A stretch of DNA of 46,378 nt from a bacterium (GTDB taxonomy: Bacteria; Bacteroidota; Bacteroidia; Flavobacteriales; Schleiferiaceae). Each line of letters begins with the position of its first letter. The first letter of the stretch is position 1. Shown piece by piece: positions 17,022 to 26,098 of the stretch. The DNA is taken from contig WGMI01000027.1 of the NCBI GenBank assembly GCA_016125155.1, positions 1-46,378 of the forward strand, read 5' to 3'. Below the pieces are notes generated by a model. That model was not told the origin of the DNA and made no database searches. It saw only the letters and a list, made by a program, of their open reading frames with translations. The position numbers and the translations under genes were made by a program.

Positions 17022-18245
17022 CTATCGTTTTTTCCTCCCCCTCAAATACCCCCGCACCGCCTCGTCCGTGCTCAAGGCAATGGCTCGGTCGTAGTCCAAT
17101 TGGGCTTCGGGATAACGCCCAAGTCGGTACAACAGCTCTGCCCGCAGTGCGTAAAAGGGCTGATAGGGTCGTTCGCCCCCGTCGCCCACGGCCTCCAACA
17201 GTCGCAAACCCGTTTCTGCCCCCACCGCCTCGGCCGCAGCGGCAGCATGCGCCACACGGACCCCACGGCTGGGCGCCACCCGAACCAAGGCCTCGTACAG
17301 CCGGTAAATCCCCGCACTGTCTCGACTCCCGTTCAACCGGTTCGTTACATGCGCCGACTGGATCGCCGCCTCCAGCGCGTATCGTCCCAGTCGACCCGAG
17401 CTTTTCAACGCAGCCGCCGCTCGACGCACCAACGTCTCGGCCTCCTCGATCATCCCCGCATTCCAGCGCGAAACATCCTGTTCGTCCAAGGGAACAAAAG
17501 ACCCATCGGCAGCCCGCCTCGCCGCATAGCGCGCTTCGTGGTACTTCATCAACGCCCACAACCCCAATACTTCCGGGTGCTCGGGCAAACGACCTGCCAT
17601 GGCCGCACACAACATCTCGGCCTCGGTGGCCAGACGCCTCTGCCCATCGGCCCCCGTCCAATCGTCCCAAGCCGCTCCAAAGGCCGCGTAGACCGCATCG
17701 AGCAAAGCCCCCAAACGGGCTTCCAACTGCTCGTGACCGGGCAACTCAAAGCGCAACCCGGCCAGTTTGATCTTGCGCTTGGCCCGAACCAACCGCTGCG
17801 CCATGCCCGCGGGCGAAGTCAAGAAAACCGAAGCCACCTGATCGGCCGTCATCCCCAGCACGGTCTGTAAAATCAGCGGAGCGTGCAGAGAGGACTCCAA
17901 AACCGGGTGGGCGCAGATCATCATCAGTTCCAACCGATCGTCAGGCAAATCCATGCCCCTCGAGGTTTCGGACTCCATCGCATCAAAGTGCGCTTCGAAA
18001 TCACTGTACCGGTCCATCCTCGATTCCTTGCGGGTTCGGTCCAACCACCGCCTACGGGCCACCGCCATCAGCCATGCTTCGGGCTGTCGGGGAACGCCCA
18101 CCAAAGGCCACTGTTCCAAAGCCGCCAAAAAAGCCTCTTGCAAAGCATCTTCAGCCGCTTCCACATCGCGGGTACGGGCGGTCAGCAGAGCCACCAACCG
18201 CCCATACGCCTCGCGAGCGCTGCGGTCAATCAGCGAATGAACCAC
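17022..18245 (-). CDS. ECF42-type sigma factor with C-terminal helical-repeat domain
   Basis: 407 residues. Region 2 spans about 8-75 (EAAEDALQEAFLAALEQWP, then PEAWLMAVARRRWLDRTRK). Region 4 spans about 105-160 (MTADQVASVFLTSPAGMAQRLVRAKRKI). The long remaining part has the DUF6596-like segment LLDAVYAAFGAAW and LWALMKYHEARYAAR, then TPR-like helices ending YPEAQLDYDRAIALS. This is the architecture of the ECF42 group, whose C-terminal domain, not an anti-sigma factor, is thought to control activity. The gene for a DGPF protein is immediately upstream with 7 nt between, which is the conserved partner. Basic C-terminus RGRKKR. Confidence 0.9.
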   Translation of the reverse strand: MVHSLIDRSAREAYGRLVALLTARTRDVEAAEDALQEAFLAALEQWPLVGVPRQPEAWLMAVARRRWLDRTRKESRMDRYSDFEAHFDAMESETSRGMDLPDDRLELMMICAHPVLESSLHAPLILQTVLGMTADQVASVFLTSPAGMAQRLVRAKRKIKLAGLRFELPGHEQLEARLGALLDAVYAAFGAAWDDWTGADGQRRLATEAEMLCAAMAGRLPEHPEVLGLWALMKYHEARYAARRAADGSFVPLDEQDVSRWNAGMIEEAETLVRRAAAALKSSGRLGRYALEAAIQSAHVTNRLNGSRDSAGIYRLYEALVRVAPSRGVRVAHAAAAAEAVGAETGLRLLEAVGDGGERPYQPFYALRAELLYRLGRYPEAQLDYDRAIALSTDEAVRGYLRGRKKR

Positions 18246-18252
18246 TCCTGAA

Positions 18253-18606
18253 TCACATCACCAACAGTGGACGGACTTCCACCGAGCCTCCATATTCGAT
18301 GGCAGGGCAGCGCTCGGCCCATTCCATGGCCGCATCCAAATCGACCACTTCGATCAGGTAAAAACCCGCCAACTGCTCTTTGGTATCGGCAAACGGACCG
18401 TCTTGTATTGCGTTTTTCCCTTGAACTTTACGAAGAGACGTCGCGGTGGCGGGAGGCTGCAACCCCGCTCCTCCCGTCATTACCCCCGCCTCGGTCAAGG
18501 CTTGCCCAAAGGCGGTATAGGCGCCCCAATACGCCGGGGCCTTGGCAGGGTCTTGACGGACGGCAAACACTTCTTCCGATTCATGAATTAACAGCGCATA
18601 TTTCAT
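18253..18606 (-). CDS. DGPF-motif YCII-family protein
   Basis: 117 residues from ATG 18606 (an alternative in-frame start is three codons upstream). It begins MKYALLIHESEE and carries the QDGPFADTKEQLAGFYLIEV core that defines the YCII/DGPF family, then DAAMEWAERCP. It is a small dimeric ferredoxin-like fold protein. Such genes accompany ECF42 sigma factors and are expected to belong to the regulon; the enzymatic activity is unknown. It is the first gene of a two-gene unit with the sigma factor. Confidence 0.88.
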   Translation of the reverse strand: MKYALLIHESEEVFAVRQDPAKAPAYWGAYTAFGQALTEAGVMTGGAGLQPPATATSLRKVQGKNAIQDGPFADTKEQLAGFYLIEVVDLDAAMEWAERCPAIEYGGSVEVRPLLVM

Positions 18607-18615
18607 GGTGCACAA

Positions 18616-18765
18616 ATTAGAGGTTGTACCACCGAGTCGCTCTCGGTGTTCTCAGAGATGTCGTTCGAACCCACCCCAAATCGACACAGCCCGTGGACTT
18701 TTTGGAGGGTTATGCGTATTTTGTATTTTATATTCCTCGCTATGAGGAACTTATTTTTTATTATC
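18616..18765. other. AT-rich spacer with a small hairpin
   Basis: This stretch separates the end of the large minus-strand protein gene from the DGPF gene. A 6-bp hairpin (about 18732-18749, ttcctc/gaggaa) is followed on the plus strand by a T run. The DGPF/sigma promoter should lie here; no exact TAnnTTTG box is seen. Confidence 0.4.
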
Positions 18766-20493
18766 CTACTCCGGCTCCTTCTCTTTTTTTCGAAACCACG
18801 ACTTTTTTTTCTTCGGTTCTTTCGAAAGGTCGCTTCCTTGGTGTTTTAAAAAAGACCGCGCCACACCCCCCGGGAGGATGTACATGCATCCCTCTTTGAC
18901 ACTGGCCCACATAAAGTTGAAGGGACTCTTATACACAGTGCGCGGGGCGGTGTATTCCGCGGTTCGGTAGTGTTTGTCGCCCGGTAAATTGGTTTTGTTG
19001 ACAAACGCCCCGGCCAACAACCCCAGCAAAGCCTGGTCCTTGGGGTGCCATTCGTCTTCTTCTCGGTCGAGTATGTCAAAGGCAATGTCTTCATAGTCGA
19101 GCCACAATCGGTTCGTCGACATCGTGCTGTCTACCTGCATCTCGAGTTTGAGCCGGTGCACCGTACCCTTGGTAATCCGCACTCCGGCCAAAGGTTCCAG
19201 GGTAGTGTTCAAGGCCGACAAAGGCATGGCCCCCATTTCGGTCACGAGCTGAAAATGTTCGCCCCGGTACGGAACCTCAAGCTGCGCTTTCAACGCCCCA
19301 CTTCCATTGAACCGCGCGCGCAAATTCGCCACCAACTCCGGGTACTCTTGTTGATAGGCCCGGATGTTGCTCAAGTGGTACACGTCGGCGGCAAAGTCGT
19401 CGAACACAATCACACCGGGCTTGTCATAGTGCTCTGCAATCTCGCGGTATTCGATGCGGCTGTTTCGAATTTCGAGCGTATCGAGTTGCACGGGCACAGG
19501 GATGCGGCGGACCATGCCGTGAAACATCGGTTTGTAGTCGGTTTTTTTGAGCGGGAGATTCTTGTTTTTATAATCGTTGAACTGCAAACCGGAGATCTGA
19601 AGTTTTTTGGCATCGATTTCGAGATCGTCGAAGATGCGGTTCAGCGCTCTGATTCCCGTAAGGTCCAGCGAGTCGAATTCCAGTTCATAGAGGTCTTTTT
19701 GCTCCCCCATTTCACGGCTTAGCAAGACCCAATCTCGGGTGTAATTCATTTTAAGAGCCCTCAAAGACAGTTTGTTATCCTTGGAATCATAGCCAATTGA
19801 GCCCGTTTTGATCGCGATGTCGTCGTTCGGGGCAAAATGAACACTGGCTATTCCCAATTGAAACCGATCCATGGCAAAAGGCACGGGGTTGTTCCACTGT
19901 AGTTCATCGGTCTGGATGCCCTCCGCCCGAATGTTGAGCGCAAATACCTGCGCGAATTCTACGGTGTCCACATCGGTTAAAAAGTAACCCGCATTGGCCG
20001 CGGATATGATGAAGGCCGAAAGCTGTCCTCGCTCGAGCAAATCGGCAAACAGCGATTGAAGTCCCCCTTGCTGAGCCGGTCCCACACTATCGGAAACAGC
20101 GGTGTCCAAAGATTCATCGGCCGAATGAACCCGTCGATAGATCCGGAATTCGGGTTGTTTGAATTCAATCGAACCCAGAATCAAGCTACCGCCAAATACC
20201 AAGGATCTCCAGCGCAATCCGCGAATCGAGGCTTGGTCGAGCGCCCCGTAAACCACTACATCCAAGCTGTCGGTAAATCGTGGTATTAGCTCAATTTCAT
20301 TGAGTTCTACCCCGGTAAATCCCGGGTGAACCGAAAGTGATTGGAAGTTAAAATCGTAGGTGCGCATCGGGTCTTCGTTGATCATGGACCGCAATCGATC
20401 CTCGATCAGTCGACCCGAATATTGTATTGCGGCCCACCAGAGACCTATTGCTGTGATTATTAGAACTCCCCAGAAAATGGATTGGCGTTTCAT
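18766..20493 (-). CDS. Large membrane-anchored protein of unknown function (AsmA/DUF748-like)
   Basis: 575 residues. A single N-terminal membrane segment (FWGVLIITAIGLWWAAIQY) is followed by a long, mainly beta periplasmic part with repeated phrases such as FNFQSLSVHPGFTGVELNEIE, LDTLEIRNSRIEYREIA and LKISGLQF-like strands. Near the end is another hydrophobic stretch (FNFMWASVKEGCMYILPGGV), and the last 20 residues are strongly basic (KKKKSWFRKKEK). The layout resembles AsmA/DUF748-type proteins that span the envelope and are linked to lipid transport or outer-membrane assembly, but similarity is by eye only. It is divergent from the flavoprotein gene with 76 nt between. Confidence 0.55.
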   Translation of the reverse strand: MKRQSIFWGVLIITAIGLWWAAIQYSGRLIEDRLRSMINEDPMRTYDFNFQSLSVHPGFTGVELNEIELIPRFTDSLDVVVYGALDQASIRGLRWRSLVFGGSLILGSIEFKQPEFRIYRRVHSADESLDTAVSDSVGPAQQGGLQSLFADLLERGQLSAFIISAANAGYFLTDVDTVEFAQVFALNIRAEGIQTDELQWNNPVPFAMDRFQLGIASVHFAPNDDIAIKTGSIGYDSKDNKLSLRALKMNYTRDWVLLSREMGEQKDLYELEFDSLDLTGIRALNRIFDDLEIDAKKLQISGLQFNDYKNKNLPLKKTDYKPMFHGMVRRIPVPVQLDTLEIRNSRIEYREIAEHYDKPGVIVFDDFAADVYHLSNIRAYQQEYPELVANLRARFNGSGALKAQLEVPYRGEHFQLVTEMGAMPLSALNTTLEPLAGVRITKGTVHRLKLEMQVDSTMSTNRLWLDYEDIAFDILDREEDEWHPKDQALLGLLAGAFVNKTNLPGDKHYRTAEYTAPRTVYKSPFNFMWASVKEGCMYILPGGVARSFLKHQGSDLSKEPKKKKSWFRKKEKEPE

Positions 20494-20569
20494 GGATTCA
20501 AATTAGATCATTCGAAGAGTTCTCAATTGAATTCCACGGGCAAGGTTCCGAGAAAGTTCTGATTGGGGA

Positions 20570-21769
20570 GTGGGTAAAGTCATCGTGCTCGCTTTTCTTC
20601 GCCCCGTGGAAGCAGCAGATCCATCCGATGTGTTCGATATAGGTGTCATTGGAGCCGGTCCTGCGGGTTCGGGAGCCGTTTGGCGTCTGAAAAACCGCGG
20701 TTTGCGTATTCTTTGGATCGATAAAGACGACTTTCCGCGCGACAAAGTCTGCGGAGACGCCATTCCCTACGAAACCTACGGGGTGCTCGACCAGCTCGAG
20801 CCCGGGGCAGCCGACGAACTGCGCCAATGGGGCGGGGCGGAGCGCATACTTCGCTCCCGGGTCTATTTGCCCTCGGGAAGGGGGATCGAGATTCGCTGGA
20901 AAACCCTGGCTGTCAATTCTGCCCGGTTTCAGTTCGATCATTGGCTGGTCGAAAAGGCCCTTCAAAGCGCTGGGGGGGTTCACCTTGCCTTTGGGCAGAA
21001 GGTAACCGACATCGGACGCAACAATGCGGGTTTTGAGGTCCGCACCTCGGGAGGGACGTTTCGGTGCCGCAAGCTCATCGGGGCAGGTGGGGCGCACTGT
21101 CCGCTCGCGCGCAAAGCCAATCAAGAAGAATCCGCACAATCCGGGGTCCGCAAACCAGAGCGCCGGCACAAATTGGCCGCGGTTCGCACCTATGCCGAAG
21201 GGGTCACAGGGGTATCCGATATCAACGAAGTCCATGCGCTCAAGGCCTATTTACCGGGCTATTTCTGGATTTTTCCGCTCCCCGACGGTCGGGTCAACCT
21301 GGGTTTGGGCATCCTCGCCACCGAACTGGGCCGAAAAAAACTCGATCTAAAAACCGAACTGGAGTGCATTGTTCGCGAAAGCCCTTTGGCAGGTCGGTTT
21401 TCGGGTGTGCCACTCGGTTCCATCCAGGGCTTTGAGCTTCCCTTGGGCTCTTCGGGATCGCGCCGAGGCGGCCCGGGATTTTTGCTCGCGGGCGATGCCG
21501 CTTCGCTCATCGACCCCCTCGATGGGCACGGTATAGGCAGTGCCTTGCATTCGGGGCTTCTCTCCGCCGATGCCGTGGCGCAAACGTTACAGGGGGGGGA
21601 CGAATCCACACTGTGGGGCGCGTACCAGGCTCGTTTGGATTCTGTGTACTACCGCAACCACCGCTTGCACCGGCGCTTGGTGAATCTGGCCGGAAGCCCG
21701 GGGCTGCTTGAAATCCTGGGACGGGCCTCTTTGTTGAGGGCTTTGGGCATGGACGCGGTTTCGGTTTGA
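20570..21769 (+). CDS. Geranylgeranyl-reductase-like FAD-dependent oxidoreductase
   Basis: Up to 399 residues. DIGVIGAGPAGSGAVWRL gives the FAD-binding Rossmann motif near residues 23-40, then DKDDFPRDKVCGDAI, the signature of the geranylgeranyl reductase family, and later LLAGDAASLIDPLDGHGIGSAL, the second FAD motif. These proteins reduce isoprenoid chains or related lipids, often at the membrane. The start is uncertain: GTG codons at 20570, 20585, 20606 and 20630 are in frame and no ATG precedes the FAD motif. It is divergent from the AsmA-like gene and may share its promoter region, hinting at a lipid-linked role. Confidence 0.82.
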   Translation: MGKVIVLAFLRPVEAADPSDVFDIGVIGAGPAGSGAVWRLKNRGLRILWIDKDDFPRDKVCGDAIPYETYGVLDQLEPGAADELRQWGGAERILRSRVYLPSGRGIEIRWKTLAVNSARFQFDHWLVEKALQSAGGVHLAFGQKVTDIGRNNAGFEVRTSGGTFRCRKLIGAGGAHCPLARKANQEESAQSGVRKPERRHKLAAVRTYAEGVTGVSDINEVHALKAYLPGYFWIFPLPDGRVNLGLGILATELGRKKLDLKTELECIVRESPLAGRFSGVPLGSIQGFELPLGSSGSRRGGPGFLLAGDAASLIDPLDGHGIGSALHSGLLSADAVAQTLQGGDESTLWGAYQARLDSVYYRNHRLHRRLVNLAGSPGLLEILGRASLLRALGMDAVSV

Positions 21770-21892
21770 GGTGTATTTGTAATTATTTTCTGTATTATTG
21801 CAGTCGAAGAGAATGCGCTACCCGCTTCCGTCCGGCCTCCATGGTTTCAAAAACCTATTTTTAACCCGAAACTTTTGCGCATTCCGATTGCT

Positions 21893-22141
21893 ATGACACC
21901 GATCGCCTCCGATTTTAACCCCGTCGAACAGCTCCGTTACCACGTCGAACGCAGTGGTTTTGAGGTCTGTTCTTGGTTGGGCTACCGATTGGGAATCCCG
22001 GCTTCGCGCATTCGTCTGTTTTTCGTTTCTGCGAGTTTTCTGGCCTTGGGCAGTCCCATTGTGGTCTACATGGCCTTGGCCTTTGTGCTCGAACTCAAGA
22101 AAATGATCCATCCGGGATACCGCAGTTTGCGCGATCTCTAA
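21893..22141 (+). CDS. Small PspC-domain membrane protein
   Basis: 82 residues from ATG 21893 (a TTG at 21875 is in frame). The pattern VCSWLGYRLGIPASRIRLFFVSAS followed by a hydrophobic segment (LALGSPIVVYMALAFVLEL) matches the PspC domain, in which a short amphipathic part precedes a membrane helix. PspC proteins relate to envelope stress sensing. No other Psp gene lies nearby. Confidence 0.7.
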   Translation: MTPIASDFNPVEQLRYHVERSGFEVCSWLGYRLGIPASRIRLFFVSASFLALGSPIVVYMALAFVLELKKMIHPGYRSLRDL

Positions 22142-22187
22142 ATGTTCTGAAGTCATTTGGTTCCAATCTCCAGCCCTGTATAGGCCC

Positions 22188-23114
22188 ATGCGCATTCTGT
22201 TGACCGGTTCCAATGGCCTGCTCGGCCAGAAACTCATCGGGCGATTGTCCCGACAACCCGCCGTGGAGCTCATCGCCACCGCCCGTGGCGAAAACCGGGC
22301 AGCGGTGCGCGAAGGCTATCGCTATTGTGCGCTCGACATCACCGACCGAACCGCGGTGTTGGAGGCCTTTGAACAGTTTCGCCCCGATTCGGTCATCCAT
22401 ACCGCGGCCATGACCCACGTCGATCAGTGCGAACAGCAACCCGAGGCGTGCACCGAACTCAATGTGCAGGCCGTGGCGCATCTGGTCGAGGCCTGTGCGC
22501 AACACGCTTGCCATCTGGTCCACCTTTCTACCGATTTCATCTTCGACGGCAGCTACGGACCCCTCGACGAATCGGCTCAGCCCGCGCCCTTGAGCGTTTA
22601 CGGGCACAGCAAACTCAAAGCCGAAGAGCTCGTACAGTCGGGATTGACCCGCTACGCCATTGTACGGACCATGTTGGTCTATGGACTGGCCGACGAAATG
22701 AGCCGATCGAACATCGTTTTGTGGGCGATCGATTCGCTCTCGGCGGGGAAACCGATCAAAGTCGTACACGACCAATTCCGCAGCCCTACTTGGGCTGAAG
22801 ATTTGGCAGAAGGCTGCATTTTGGCAGCGCTGTCTCACGCCCAGGGCATTTATCACATCAGCGGGGCAGAGACGCTGAGCATTCTCGATTTTGTCCGCTC
22901 GGTGGCCCGGTTTTGGAATCTCGATGAATCCCTCATCGAACCCATCGATTCCGCATCACTCGGTCAGCCCGCCCGGCGGCCTCCGCGAACGGGTTTCATC
23001 ATCGACAAGGCCCGGACCGAATTGGGATTCCAACCCCATTCCCTCGAGGAAGCGTTTGCCCTCATCCGCGTTCAACTCGAACAACGAAGTGGACGGGCGT
23101 CGGGTCCCCGATAA
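22188..23114 (+). CDS. RmlD-like extended SDR (dTDP-4-dehydrorhamnose reductase family)
   Basis: 308 residues. The Rossmann motif GSNGLLGQ opens the protein, HTAAMTHVDQCE and STDFIFDG follow, and the catalytic YGHSKLKAE carries Tyr and Lys. This is the RmlD layout, which reduces dTDP-4-dehydrorhamnose in rhamnose synthesis, but no rmlA, B or C genes are near, so another sugar nucleotide, or a MAT2B-like role, is equally possible. ATG start. The C-terminal LDEAFALIR-type helix is typical of the family. Confidence 0.75.
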   Translation: MRILLTGSNGLLGQKLIGRLSRQPAVELIATARGENRAAVREGYRYCALDITDRTAVLEAFEQFRPDSVIHTAAMTHVDQCEQQPEACTELNVQAVAHLVEACAQHACHLVHLSTDFIFDGSYGPLDESAQPAPLSVYGHSKLKAEELVQSGLTRYAIVRTMLVYGLADEMSRSNIVLWAIDSLSAGKPIKVVHDQFRSPTWAEDLAEGCILAALSHAQGIYHISGAETLSILDFVRSVARFWNLDESLIEPIDSASLGQPARRPPRTGFIIDKARTELGFQPHSLEEAFALIRVQLEQRSGRASGPR

Positions 23115-23156
23115 AATGCGAAAGAAGACGCAGAACAACAGGAGAAGGACAATACC

Positions 23157-24794
23157 ATGGCGGCAGCAAAAGAACAATGGGGCTCTAGAATCGGATTAAT
23201 CCTTGCCATGGCGGGCAATGCCGTAGGGCTCGGGAATTTTCTCCGCTTTCCGGTTCAGGCGGTCCAGAACGGGGGAGGGGCGTTTATGATTCCCTATCTC
23301 GTCAGCTTTTTGCTGATGGGCATTCCGCTGCTTTGGGTAGAATGGGCTATGGGCCGGTACGGGGGCAAATTCGGAGACCACTCCACCCCGTTCATTCTCG
23401 ACAACATGACCCACCAACGATTCTGGAAATACTTCGGGGTCTTTGGTATTTTTACCAACATCGGTGTGATGGCCTACTACACCTATATTGAAAGTTGGAC
23501 CCTGACCTATGCCATCAAGTCCATCAAGGGAGATTTTCTAGGGATGCCCTTAAACGAGGTCGGCGCCACCTTCGATCGCTACGTCGACCTCGGTTCGAGC
23601 ATCAATCTTCCTATTTGGGCCATTGTCGCTTATTTGATTACGCTTATTATTAACATCTACATCCTGTCCCGCGGGCTCTCTGGAGGGGTGGAAAAGGTGG
23701 CCAAATTCGGGATGCCCTTGTTGCTCATCTTTGGTTTTTTTCTCGCCATTCGAGGCATAACCCTTGGCAGCACAGGTCGCTGTCCCGATTGTAATTCCCA
23801 CCTGGGGTTGGACTTTCTCTGGAGGCCCGAGTTCTCTTCGCTGGCCGATCCCAAGGTCTGGCTGGCCGCGGCAGGACAGATATTCTTTACCCTTTCGGTG
23901 GGGATGGGGACCATCCAATGTTATGCTTCCTATGTTCGCCAAAAAGACGACATCGCGCTCAATGCTATGAGCGCTGGGTGGATGAACAGCTTTGTCGAAG
24001 TGGTCTTGGGGGCCAGCGTGGTCATCCCCATTGCCGTGGGCTATTTCGGATTGGATTGGGTTAAAGAGAACGCGGGGTTTATGATGGCCTTCAAATCCAT
24101 GCCGTTTCTGTTCGATCAGTTTGGCCCTGTGCTCGCTGTCCTGAGCGGATTGGCGTGGTTTGGTTTGTTGTTCTTCGCGGGCATAACCTCGAGTCTGGCC
24201 ATGGGAACCCCTTGGATGGGTTTTATGGAAGACGAATTCAAATGGTCGCGCAACAAAGCAGCCCTGTCCTTGGGGGTTGTCATCCTCGTGCTCTCTCTGC
24301 CCACCATTTTATTCTTTGGCAAAGGAGTCTTTGACGAATATGACTATTGGACAGGTACCGTGGCCTTGGTGTTGTTTGCTTTGGCCGAAGTCGTGTTGTT
24401 TGGCTGGGTCTTCGGGATGGATAAAGGCTGGGCCGAGATTACTTCCGGGGCCGATATGAAGGTGCCCCGCTTGTATCGTCCCATCATCAAATATGTCACC
24501 CCTTTGTTCATTTTGGTCATCTTTTTAACCTCGGTTTTTAAGCCGTTGAATGGTGGTCTGGACGATTGGGGCAAGGGATTCGCCCAGTTGGGGGCGGGTC
24601 AGGGTTGGCCTTGGGCCAAAGATTCGATCGTCAACCAGTTGTTTCACCTCGACACCGGCATTGTTTGGTTTGAGCAAGGCATCCCCACGAACATGTTCTA
24701 CATCGACATGTCTCGCTTTTTGCTGGTTTTCACTTTTATCGGGCTCGGTGCCTTGGTGGCCATCGCTTCCCGCAAACGCCGACAGAACGCATGA
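23157..24794 (+). CDS. Neurotransmitter:sodium symporter (NSS) family transporter
   Basis: 545 residues with about 12 membrane segments. The NSS hallmark is at the N-terminus: GNAVGLGNFLRFP (20-32) and NGGGAFMIPYLV, which form the unwound part of helix 1 and helix 2 that bind Na+ and substrate. Later segments include GITSSLAMGTPWMGF. It imports amino acids or related solutes with Na+. The ATG start follows a purine-rich stretch. Its stop overlaps the start of a 44-codon gene for a small MetS-type subunit, which points to a methionine/alanine importer. Confidence 0.9.
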   Translation: MAAAKEQWGSRIGLILAMAGNAVGLGNFLRFPVQAVQNGGGAFMIPYLVSFLLMGIPLLWVEWAMGRYGGKFGDHSTPFILDNMTHQRFWKYFGVFGIFTNIGVMAYYTYIESWTLTYAIKSIKGDFLGMPLNEVGATFDRYVDLGSSINLPIWAIVAYLITLIINIYILSRGLSGGVEKVAKFGMPLLLIFGFFLAIRGITLGSTGRCPDCNSHLGLDFLWRPEFSSLADPKVWLAAAGQIFFTLSVGMGTIQCYASYVRQKDDIALNAMSAGWMNSFVEVVLGASVVIPIAVGYFGLDWVKENAGFMMAFKSMPFLFDQFGPVLAVLSGLAWFGLLFFAGITSSLAMGTPWMGFMEDEFKWSRNKAALSLGVVILVLSLPTILFFGKGVFDEYDYWTGTVALVLFALAEVVLFGWVFGMDKGWAEITSGADMKVPRLYRPIIKYVTPLFILVIFLTSVFKPLNGGLDDWGKGFAQLGAGQGWPWAKDSIVNQLFHLDTGIVWFEQGIPTNMFYIDMSRFLLVFTFIGLGALVAIASRKRRQNA

Positions 24795-24925
24795 GTACGA
24801 GTGCCCTTTTGTTTATGATCGCCGTTCAGGGGACCGTTACGGCCATCACCGCCTACTATTTCTTCAAGGTTATGGGGGCCCCGGCCAAGGAAGAACCCGA
24901 CTCCTATTCGGACAACGACGAGTGA
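24791..24925 (+). CDS. MetS-type small subunit of the NSS transporter
   Basis: A 44-residue protein starting at the ATG that overlaps the transporter stop (ATGA). It has one membrane helix (ALLFMIAVQGTVTAITAYYF) followed by an acidic tail ending SYSDNDE. Length, helix and position match the MetS/MaAIMP small subunits that accompany NSS transporters such as Corynebacterium MetP. Confidence 0.75.
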   Translation: MSTSALLFMIAVQGTVTAITAYYFFKVMGAPAKEEPDSYSDNDE

Positions 24926-24942
24926 TCTGAGTATTTGGGTCG

Positions 24943-26049
24943 ATGGGCTGGTGGGATGGATTTCGATACGAAGCGTCAGAGCGCCGGGCGTTGCTTGGCT
25001 GGGTCGGCATTGCTCTCTTGTTGCTCGGGGCTCAGTCGCCCCATCTTCCTTGGAATCGGATTCCCGAAGATTATGATGTTGCCGGGCGGTTCCTGCCGCT
25101 CCTCGACTCGATTCAGGCCTATCGCGCCGCCCATTTCCACACCTTAATCCGCGACTTTGAGGTCCATCAGGTGGACAGTGCTCGTCTGACCGAATTGGGG
25201 TGCGATTCCTATGCAGCCCAACGCTGGGTTCGCCACCTCAACCGGGGCTACTCCTTTCGAGACAGTGCTCAAGTGTATCGCATTGCCCGTCCCGATCCAT
25301 TGTGGTGGGAGGTCGCGTATACCCGTTTGCACATTGAGCGGCCGCAAAACGGTTTTGCTCGTTATAATCAGCGCACTTTCGAGGCATTCTCGCAGCAATC
25401 TCGGTCCTCCGCCGTCGCGATCCTGGGTCCTTTTTCGACCGACAGCCTCGATGCAGCTGATTTTGTGCAGCTGGGACTCAGTCCTGCACAGGCGTCGGTG
25501 GCCGTTCGCTTTTGCGCGGGCAGGGCCCTCGATGTCGAGGCGCTCTCCAAGCTTCGGGTCGTACGGCCTGAACTCCTTGAACAGTGGAAACCCTATATCC
25601 GTCCGCGGGGTGCCCTCGAGAGCACAGAGGGCGCCATGGCTGCTCCCACTGCATTCGATTGGAACGCCTTGGGCGCTGCCGAATTGGCCGCGCGTTTGTC
25701 CTGGGATTTGGAAAGGGCAGAGCGCTTTGCTGAATACCGCCGTCGTCTGGGCGGTTGTACCAGTCTGGAACAGTTGCGCTCGGATCGAAAAATCAACCAA
25801 GCTGAATACCAACGCTGGAAAGCGGAGGGAAATGGATCCTTCGGGCCAATTCGCACCTTGTCTTTGAACGAAAGTTCGCTGGAGGAATTGGGCAGCCATC
25901 CCTACGTGGGTTTCCGGTCGGCGCGCGCCATCGTCCAGTTCCGGGAATCGGTGCGGCCTTTTCGCTCGGTAGAGGAGTTAAGAAAACTTCATTTGATGGA
26001 GGACTCGGTATGGGCTAAACTTGCGCCGTATTTGGAGGTGCGCTATTAG
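24943..26049 (+). CDS. Membrane-anchored helix-hairpin-helix protein
   Basis: 368 residues. A membrane segment lies near the N-terminus (ALLGWVGIALLLLGAQ). The rest is a chain of helix-hairpin-helix-like units: TELGCDSYAAQRWVRHLNRG, FVQLGLSPAQASVAVRFCAG and, at the C-terminus, LNESSLEELGSHPYVGFRSARAIVQFRE with RSVEELRKLHLM. The last two resemble ComEA-type DNA-binding HhH repeats. It could bind DNA at the envelope, but no competence genes surround it. It starts 17 nt after the MetS gene. Confidence 0.75.
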   Translation: MGWWDGFRYEASERRALLGWVGIALLLLGAQSPHLPWNRIPEDYDVAGRFLPLLDSIQAYRAAHFHTLIRDFEVHQVDSARLTELGCDSYAAQRWVRHLNRGYSFRDSAQVYRIARPDPLWWEVAYTRLHIERPQNGFARYNQRTFEAFSQQSRSSAVAILGPFSTDSLDAADFVQLGLSPAQASVAVRFCAGRALDVEALSKLRVVRPELLEQWKPYIRPRGALESTEGAMAAPTAFDWNALGAAELAARLSWDLERAERFAEYRRRLGGCTSLEQLRSDRKINQAEYQRWKAEGNGSFGPIRTLSLNESSLEELGSHPYVGFRSARAIVQFRESVRPFRSVEELRKLHLMEDSVWAKLAPYLEVRY

Positions 26050-26098
26050 CGCTGAACCTTGCCGGATATTTTGGGGTTAATGCAACAAAAAGAATACA

